A stretch of DNA of 64,000 nucleotides from positions 124,001 through 188,000 of the forward strand of contig NZ_CP035493.1 of assembly GCF_004135385.1 (NCBI RefSeq), read 5' to 3'. Under the pieces are notes generated by a model. That model did not search any database, was not told the origin of the DNA, and was given only the letters and a program-made list of their open reading frames with translations. Shown here one piece after another: positions 59,431-64,000 of the stretch. The position numbers and the translations under genes are program-made. The first letter of the stretch is position 1, and every line of letters begins with the position of its first letter. Source of the stretch: Xylanimonas protaetiae (lineage in GTDB: Bacteria > Actinomycetota > Actinomycetes > Actinomycetales > Cellulomonadaceae).

Positions 59431-60078
59431 TTGCGCAAACATCTCATCTGGTCAGGCGTGGCGTTAGCGACAGTAGGCGGCCTCATCGGTCTCGCACCGG
59501 GCGCCAGCGCGGCGATCAGTGACTCGCCGTCGAGCACGCCAGAGAGTACGACGACAGTTGACCTCTCTATCGGACATCCTTCGCCCGCGCCCATAGATGG
59601 CGCATCGGCCATCTTCGTGAACCAAGACGGGGTCGTCCTCGACAACCCCGCCTCGCCAGCAGGGATCGCCAGTCAGAGTCCGACGGGTCTTTCGCCTGCC
59701 GCCGCCGCACTCGGATGCACCCCGATCACTGCGGTTGACTACCCGCACCGCTCGTCGACCTCGACGGTCCCGAGGGTCCAGTCGCATGGAACGTGGGACC
59801 TCGGAACCTGCACGTCCGCAACGACGGCACACGTTCAGGTCTGCCTCTATGAGTACTACACGACGAGCGCAGGTGACTATTGGGTGCTGGAGGGTTGCGC
59901 TACATCGCAACTTAAGCCGAGTCGAACCAATGGCAATCGTACGACTGCGGGCGTGGACTGCGCAGACGATAATGTCACTGGTTGGCTCTCAGTCGGTGAC
60001 ACTGATGTCGACGGCATGGTCGACACAAGCGAGACCGCACAGTCCACGTCAAACATCAACTGCCGGGTGTACAAGTAG
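59431..60078 (+). CDS. Small secreted Cys-containing protein, unrecognised
   Basis: 215 residues from a TTG start with GGAGGA five bases upstream; an in-frame ATG at 59392 has no ribosome site. Signal peptide LIWSGVALATVGGLIGLAPGASAA, then a Ser/Thr-rich region and a C-terminal domain with about six Cys (ALGCTPI, LGTCTSA, HVQVCLYEYY, LEGCATS, GVDCADD, NINCRVYK), likely disulfide-linked. No known family. The codon use is less G+C biased than that of the Tad operon. Confidence 0.72.
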   Translation: MRKHLIWSGVALATVGGLIGLAPGASAAISDSPSSTPESTTTVDLSIGHPSPAPIDGASAIFVNQDGVVLDNPASPAGIASQSPTGLSPAAAALGCTPITAVDYPHRSSTSTVPRVQSHGTWDLGTCTSATTAHVQVCLYEYYTTSAGDYWVLEGCATSQLKPSRTNGNRTTAGVDCADDNVTGWLSVGDTDVDGMVDTSETAQSTSNINCRVYK

Positions 60079-60105
60079 AACAGCCCGGACCCTCGATCGT
60101 TCGTG

Positions 60106-60141
60106 GGGCGGGCAGAGACCGGTGTCGATCTCTGCCCGCCC
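60106..60141 (+). terminator. Intrinsic terminator
   Basis: GGGCGGGCAGAGA and TCTCTGCCCGCCC, 13 perfect pairs around a 10-base loop, 27 bases after the secreted-protein stop. Confidence 0.85.
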
Positions 60142-60185
60142 GGCGGTTCGCGGGTGTCACTAGAGTCGGAGAGTGACTGGCTACC

Positions 60186-60719
60186 GTGGATTTTGAGACG
60201 TTGCCTTGCCCATCTGCGGCCGACTGGATCACAACAGACCAGCAGCCGTGGGAACGACTCGTCACCTACGGCCCCGCAGGCTTCGATGCCTACGCGCAAC
60301 TCGATCTTGCGGACGGCGACGTATCGCACAACACTCGGATCGTTAGCACCGCCGTTAGCCTTCTGACCAACTTCACCCGGTCGTCAAGCAGAGGCCACCT
60401 GCTTATCTGGGAGGGGTGGGGAGAGCGCGCATTTCCTCCGCTGATCTGGCGCACAGCACGAGTGTCGGTCCCGAATCGGGCGTATGTCCTCCTTCAGATT
60501 GACCTTGCAATGTTTGTTGCGGGTGGCGTCGCTGAGCAATGGGAGGCCATGCTGGGGAAGCGCATGCCCGAACCAGCCTTCATCTGGCCGGACGACCGAC
60601 TCTGGTGTCTGGCACACGACGTCGATCCGAACTGGGCGGGTATTGGCTCAACGAAAGCAGCAATTGCCGCTCTCGCCTCCCACTCTCGCCTCGATGTGAC
60701 GACTATCTCAAACGCCTAA
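60186..60719 (+). CDS. Hypothetical protein, actinobacterial type
   Basis: 177 residues from a GTG. No membrane segments or catalytic motifs. Many aromatic residues: WITTDQQPWERLVTYGPAGFDAYAQLDL, HLLIWEGWGERAFPP, AFIWPDDRLWCLAHDVDPNWAGIG. It resembles a compact cytoplasmic alpha/beta protein common among actinobacteria without known function. A short frame at 60723 begins three bases after its stop. Confidence 0.72.
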   Translation: MDFETLPCPSAADWITTDQQPWERLVTYGPAGFDAYAQLDLADGDVSHNTRIVSTAVSLLTNFTRSSSRGHLLIWEGWGERAFPPLIWRTARVSVPNRAYVLLQIDLAMFVAGGVAEQWEAMLGKRMPEPAFIWPDDRLWCLAHDVDPNWAGIGSTKAAIAALASHSRLDVTTISNA

Positions 60720-60722
60720 GAG

Positions 60723-60848
60723 ATGCGGATAGCGTTCTGGCCGGAACTCTGCGCCCCTCTGGTATCCGGTGAGCCCGACGACATCGAGCTCACCGCGGCG
60801 GAGGCTAAGTTGGTGCTCACCGTCGACGCGCTACGCGAGTCCGCCTAG
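60723..60848 (+). CDS. Possible small protein (41 aa)
   Basis: Starts at an ATG three bases after the previous stop and encodes an acidic/hydrophobic peptide with FWPELCAPLVSGEPDDIELTA. The reading is coherent, but its 3' part overlaps the convergent gene at 60817. It may be a coupled small protein or chance. Confidence 0.35.
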   Translation: MRIAFWPELCAPLVSGEPDDIELTAAEAKLVLTVDALRESA

Positions 60849-61175
60849 TCGCGGCGCCAGCTTCAGCAGCGTTGAGCTCGTGCCAGAGCCGGGCGGCTGC
60901 GGCCCGCCCGGCGTCGTCGGGGTCGACCGCTTCGACGAGATCTGCGCACGCGTCGGATCGGATCGCGCGCAGCGCGTTCAGGCGTGCGGCCGTGGTCGCG
61001 GTTCCGCATGCGGCGAGAGGGACGCGGGTGGCCCCGCCCGCTTGATTGCTTCGACGTCGAGTGCGTCCAACGGCGTGTGCGAGCTCGTGCCCGGGCCGCG
61101 CGAACGGATCGTGAGCTGGCTGCGGCACGTGAAGTACGGGCAGGGTGCGAGCGACTTGTGGGTCCAGTCGTCCAT
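60817..61175 (-). pseudogene. Small hypothetical protein, broken by one frameshift
   Basis: The ATG at 61175 encodes MDDWTHKSLAPCPYFTC and DALDVEAIKRAG. Continuation in the same frame is Pro/Arg-rich and meaningless, while the other frame gives ATRVPLAACGTATTAARLNA and RSDACADLVEAVDPDDAGRAAAARLWHEL. One more C in the CCCC run at 61032-61035 joins the two; repaired length about 119 residues. The start lacks a ribosome site. Family unknown. The 238 bases between it and the membrane-protein gene at 61414 show nothing else. Confidence 0.55.
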
Positions 61176-61413
61176 CCGGTGTTCGCCAACGAGTCGCGCA
61201 GCGGGGGGACTCGTGGCGTGCCCAGGATGGGCGAGGGGCAGCTCGAGGTGACCGGTGGCCCGACCGCGCCGCGCCGGGGTGGGTGGCCGGGCGGGTTGCA
61301 CGGCCACCTGGTGAGAGGTCACTGGCTGGCGTCGCCCTCCTCGTCGACCTCGTCGGTGTGGTCGGGCTCGATCCCAGCGGCGATCCTCTCGACGTCGGAG
61401 AGGGCGTAGCCCC

Positions 61414-62292
61414 TCACCGGCGTCTTTGACGCCGATGAGTAGACAAAGACCATGCGGCAACGAAGAGCATCGCCATCTGGAGTGCTGAGAACCCTGGCAG
61501 CGCCGTCCGCGGCATCACGACTTCCTCGGCGTGAGCGGCTGGCGCACCGCGCTGTAGCTGTTTGAGAAGCGTGCCGAGGCTTGACTTGTAGTGCACGAGA
61601 AACCCGGCGACGATGCAGGCCGCGAAGGCGGCGAGGAGGGCAATACTCTGGCCGGCGCTGGAGATGGCTTCGACGCCGTGGAGCGGAGCTAGCGGGAAGA
61701 TCGCGGCCGCGAAGATACCGAACAATGGCGCCATCATCATCAGGGATCGGAAGAGGGCGAGGCGGTGCCCGAGATCGGCGGCCGCCACGGGACCAACCCA
61801 TCTGGTCACGAACTCGATGCGGTCGACGGTGCGCCCGTGCCAAGCGGACAAGGCGATGGCCAGCACGCTCACGGCGAGGATTAGGAACAGCCAAGCCATG
61901 ATCGCAGCATTCCAGGCCTCGGTCTGCACCTCGCCCAACACTACGGCGCTTGCGTCGACCTCGGACTTTGGCAGGTGGATATCCGCCGTCCTGACTGCGA
62001 GGCCGCTACAGACCAAGAGCGCGGAGAACCCGACTGCCCGGGCGACGTCCCGCAGAACCACCGGCGGGTACTTCAACGCGGACACCAGAAGGAGCGAGCG
62101 CTCCTCAACCTGCTCAGCGAGTGCCGTGCGGGCCGGGCCATCCGGCAACTGCCCGAGGAGCGTGGTCTCTTGATGGAGTTGTCGACGGAGCCGTCGCGTG
62201 AGTGAGAGGTCCTGCACGGCTGCCAGGAGCGCAGCCGCAACCGCACCGGCAACCGGAACGATCGCCGCGCCGTAGAGAGAGGAGAGATCCAT
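61414..62292 (-). CDS. Polytopic membrane protein, unrecognised
   Basis: 292 residues with about six membrane segments: near 8-26, 84-104, 128-150, 182-205, 212-232 and 268-283. Between the first and second lies a cytoplasmic helical region (LSLTRRLRRQLHQETTLLGQL). No transporter or enzyme signature. No good Shine-Dalgarno; the mRNA may be leaderless. Its position next to the primase gene suggests it belongs to the mobile region. Confidence 0.72.
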   Translation of the reverse strand: MDLSSLYGAAIVPVAGAVAAALLAAVQDLSLTRRLRRQLHQETTLLGQLPDGPARTALAEQVEERSLLLVSALKYPPVVLRDVARAVGFSALLVCSGLAVRTADIHLPKSEVDASAVVLGEVQTEAWNAAIMAWLFLILAVSVLAIALSAWHGRTVDRIEFVTRWVGPVAAADLGHRLALFRSLMMMAPLFGIFAAAIFPLAPLHGVEAISSAGQSIALLAAFAACIVAGFLVHYKSSLGTLLKQLQRGAPAAHAEEVVMPRTALPGFSALQMAMLFVAAWSLSTHRRQRRR

Positions 62293-62573
62293 GTGCTAGA
62301 TCACACCAGCGCTCGGTGACAAGAGCGCTCATCGTGGCGTCCCACCGACCAGAAACGGCCCGCCCGTGAGGCGGTGAGGCAACCGTGGGACGGCTCGAGG
62401 CGACGGCCAGGAAGAACTATCCATCAGCCGGCGTCTCTGACACCGCCGCTCGTACCTCGACCCGGTGAGCGCTCCCAGGGGCCCATTGGCCGACCGCCAA
62501 AGGCCTGTAGTCAAGGAACTCGGCCCTTCCTACGAGCGCGGGTCTGACCTGCACGAATACCGCGGGTGGTGGC

Positions 62574-62609
62574 GTGCACGTGGTCGTGCACGTGGTCGTG
62601 TACGGGGTG
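62574..62609. repeat. Tandem 12-bp repeats upstream of the primase gene
   Basis: GTGCACGTGGTC occurs twice in direct succession (62574-62585, 62586-62597), followed by the related GTGTACGGGGTG (62598-62609). Each contains GTGCAC or a near match. They end 24 bases before the start codon, suitable for an operator or replication iterons. Confidence 0.6.
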
Positions 62610-62633
62610 CACGACCTGGCGAACGTGGCGGTC

Positions 62634-63545
62634 ATGGACAGGCACTCGGCCTCGACGCTGGCGGATCCGTCGCCGCTGCTTCGTGCCGCGCGGACCGCGT
62701 CGTTGCCCGCGGCTGCTGCGGGGCTCGCGGCTGCGGGTGTCCCGGTGTTCCCGTGTGCGCCGACGGCCAAGTTCCCGCTGACGCAGCGTGGGTTCTTGGA
62801 TGCCACGACGGACCCGGATCAGGTGGCGTCGTGGTGGCGTAAGCGGCCGGACGCGAACATCGGCGTGCCAACCGGTGAGCGGTCGGGGCTCGACGTCGTA
62901 GATATCGACCTCAAGCCCGACGCTTCGGGGTTCCCGGCGTTCGAGCGGGCCCGCCGGCGGGGCCTGGTGTCGGGGTGGGCGACGGTGGTCCGGACGCCGT
63001 CGGGCGGCATCCACGCCTACTTCGCGCACACGCTCGGTGTCGAGCAGCGGTCATGGACCTCGCCGCGCACACACGTGGACTTCCGTGGCGACGGCGGGTA
63101 CGTCGTGGTTCCCCCGTCGCTGTGCGTGACGCCCGCCGGCGTGCGCGCCTACGAGCTCGTGACGGCGTCCCCTCACGCGGCCGGTCCGGTGGACGCGGCG
63201 GCGTTGCGGGCGTTCCTGGACCCGCCGCGTCTCTCGACCTTTGCGGGCGGCCCGTCATCGACAGCACCCGGAGTGGGTGCGAGCCCCGAGCGGTTGGCCG
63301 CGTGGGTCGCGACCCGGCCCGAGGGTGGACGCAACGCGGGCCTGTTCTGGGCGGCGTGCCGGATGGTCGAGTCCGGCTTCGACGTGCGCTCGACCGTCGG
63401 CGTGCTGGGCGAGGCCGCCCAGCATGCCGGACTGGCGGCCCGGGAGATCGAGACGACGATCCGGTCGGCGTTCCGCCGCGCCGCTCCCCTTCCCGACCTG
63501 GGCGACGGTGCACGTCGCCCGGCTACCACCCCGGAGGTGTCCTGA
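62634..63545 (+). CDS. Bifunctional DNA primase/polymerase domain protein
   Basis: 303 residues from the ATG at 62634. The Prim-Pol fold is visible: PVFPCAPTAKFPLTQRGFLDAT, DPDQVASWWRKRPDANIGVPTG, the metal motif LDVVDIDLK (DxD, about residue 83), TVVRTPSGGIHAYF and DFRGDGGYVVVPPS. After about residue 220 a helical PriCT-like part (AAWVATRPEGGRNAGLFWAACRMVES) follows. No helicase domain is attached. Such genes prime replication of plasmids and ICEs. It begins an operon continuing off the window. Confidence 0.9.
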   Translation: MDRHSASTLADPSPLLRAARTASLPAAAAGLAAAGVPVFPCAPTAKFPLTQRGFLDATTDPDQVASWWRKRPDANIGVPTGERSGLDVVDIDLKPDASGFPAFERARRRGLVSGWATVVRTPSGGIHAYFAHTLGVEQRSWTSPRTHVDFRGDGGYVVVPPSLCVTPAGVRAYELVTASPHAAGPVDAAALRAFLDPPRLSTFAGGPSSTAPGVGASPERLAAWVATRPEGGRNAGLFWAACRMVESGFDVRSTVGVLGEAAQHAGLAAREIETTIRSAFRRAAPLPDLGDGARRPATTPEVS

Positions 63546-63949
63546 TGAGCGAGATCCAGCCCGCGCCCGGCGAGAAGTCCGGCCCGCCGCCGCACCCGAT
63601 GCCGGCGCGCGAGCCCGCCGTCACGACCCCCGATCCGATGGCGGTCCACCGCGACCCGTCGCGCAAGCCGTCGGCGACGGGCGCCACGCTCGCCTCGCGC
63701 GCTCGGGTACGTGGGGACTACCAGTGGGTGCGTCTGGCGGACCTGTCGCTGGCGGCGGGCCAGTCGGTCGTTGGGCGTGGCATCAGCCTGGAGCTGGCGT
63801 TGGCCCGCCGGGTGAACCGACTGCCGGTCGATGCGGTCAACGCGATGCGTAGCGGCGCCACCGACCGCGCAGAGAGGACGCCGTCGGCCCCGCTGGGCCT
63901 GTCGACATCGTCCACTCGGATGGAACCAGCACCGGGGGTGTCGCTGTGA
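63545..63949 (+). CDS. Small protein downstream of primase
   Basis: 134 residues; the ATG overlaps the primase stop (TGATG). A proline-rich N-terminus is followed by RVRGDYQWVRLADLSLAAGQ and RGISLELALARRVNRLPV. Proteins of this size occur after primase genes in actinobacterial ICEs; the role is unknown. Its stop overlaps the next start. Confidence 0.72.
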   Translation: MSEIQPAPGEKSGPPPHPMPAREPAVTTPDPMAVHRDPSRKPSATGATLASRARVRGDYQWVRLADLSLAAGQSVVGRGISLELALARRVNRLPVDAVNAMRSGATDRAERTPSAPLGLSTSSTRMEPAPGVSL

Positions 63950-64000
63950 TGACAACGGCGGCGACCACCCGGGATCTCGCGGATCGCGACCGGCTGCGCG
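63949..64000 (+). CDS. Start of a further gene, truncated by the window end
   Basis: ATG overlapping the previous stop (GTGATG) with 17 codons visible (MTTAATTRDLADRDRLR). Too short to identify; a replication or helicase gene would fit the context. Confidence 0.5.
   Translation, partial: MTTAATTRDLADRDRLR

Noticed and set aside
62574-62609. Short tandem repeats as a CRISPR array
   Set aside because: Units are 12 bp and contiguous, without spacers or cas genes.

Overview
The window is high-G+C actinobacterial DNA, most like a Micrococcales genome of the Cellulomonas/Cellulosimicrobium/Isoptericola kind. This is judged from the GlgE-type glycogen genes, DivIVA-type coiled-coil protein, FKBP lipoprotein, codon use, frequent GTG starts and ATGA gene overlaps. 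No rRNA, tRNA or CRISPR array was recognised.

Bases 1-22.3 kb look like ordinary chromosome. A glycogen/alpha-glucan cluster (glgE partial, treS, maltokinase, glgB, with an NCS2 purine permease inserted) is followed by a thioredoxin-like TPR protein, a lipoprotein with an acidic/proline-rich membrane partner, a DivIVA-like coiled-coil protein, two alpha/beta hydrolases, a zinc-ribbon protein and an FKBP isomerase. A TetR/SRPBCC/MFS/Dabb group and a divergent TetR-GH13 amylase pair complete it.

Bases 22.3-43 kb are accessory. First comes a three-gene operon of a DprA-like Rossmann protein between two ComF-like phosphoribosyltransferases. An IS1634-family element with an 81-bp flanking direct repeat sits just upstream of it. 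Next are lower-G+C orphan genes (a CxCxCG protein and a DUF2971 protein), then a degenerate IS701-like protein. A compact biosynthetic operon follows: sedoheptulose-7-phosphate cyclase, Tat-exported bicovalent FAD oxidase, membrane acyltransferase, a nitroreductase-HAD phosphatase fusion, ROK kinase and zinc alcohol dehydrogenase. This reads as a C7-cyclitol (carbasugar/aminocyclitol-like) pathway. A serine hydrolase and an aldo/keto reductase lie beside it, and a ComEC-type metallo-beta-lactamase protein follows.

Bases 43-64 kb look like part of an integrative/conjugative element or plasmid-derived region. They carry a MobF relaxase-helicase, a candidate oriT-like inverted repeat, a complete Tad-like pilus operon (SAF/CpaB, CpaE-like, CpaF, TadB, TadC, Flp-like pilin, two TadE-like, TadG-like, and a LysM-BTAD membrane protein), small secreted and membrane proteins, and a primase-polymerase gene that starts another operon leaving the window.

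Five genes across the window are each broken by one missing G or C in a 4-5 base homopolymer. This points either to systematic homopolymer under-calling in the assembly or to real decay; several of the affected genes (notably the relaxase) may be intact in the organism.
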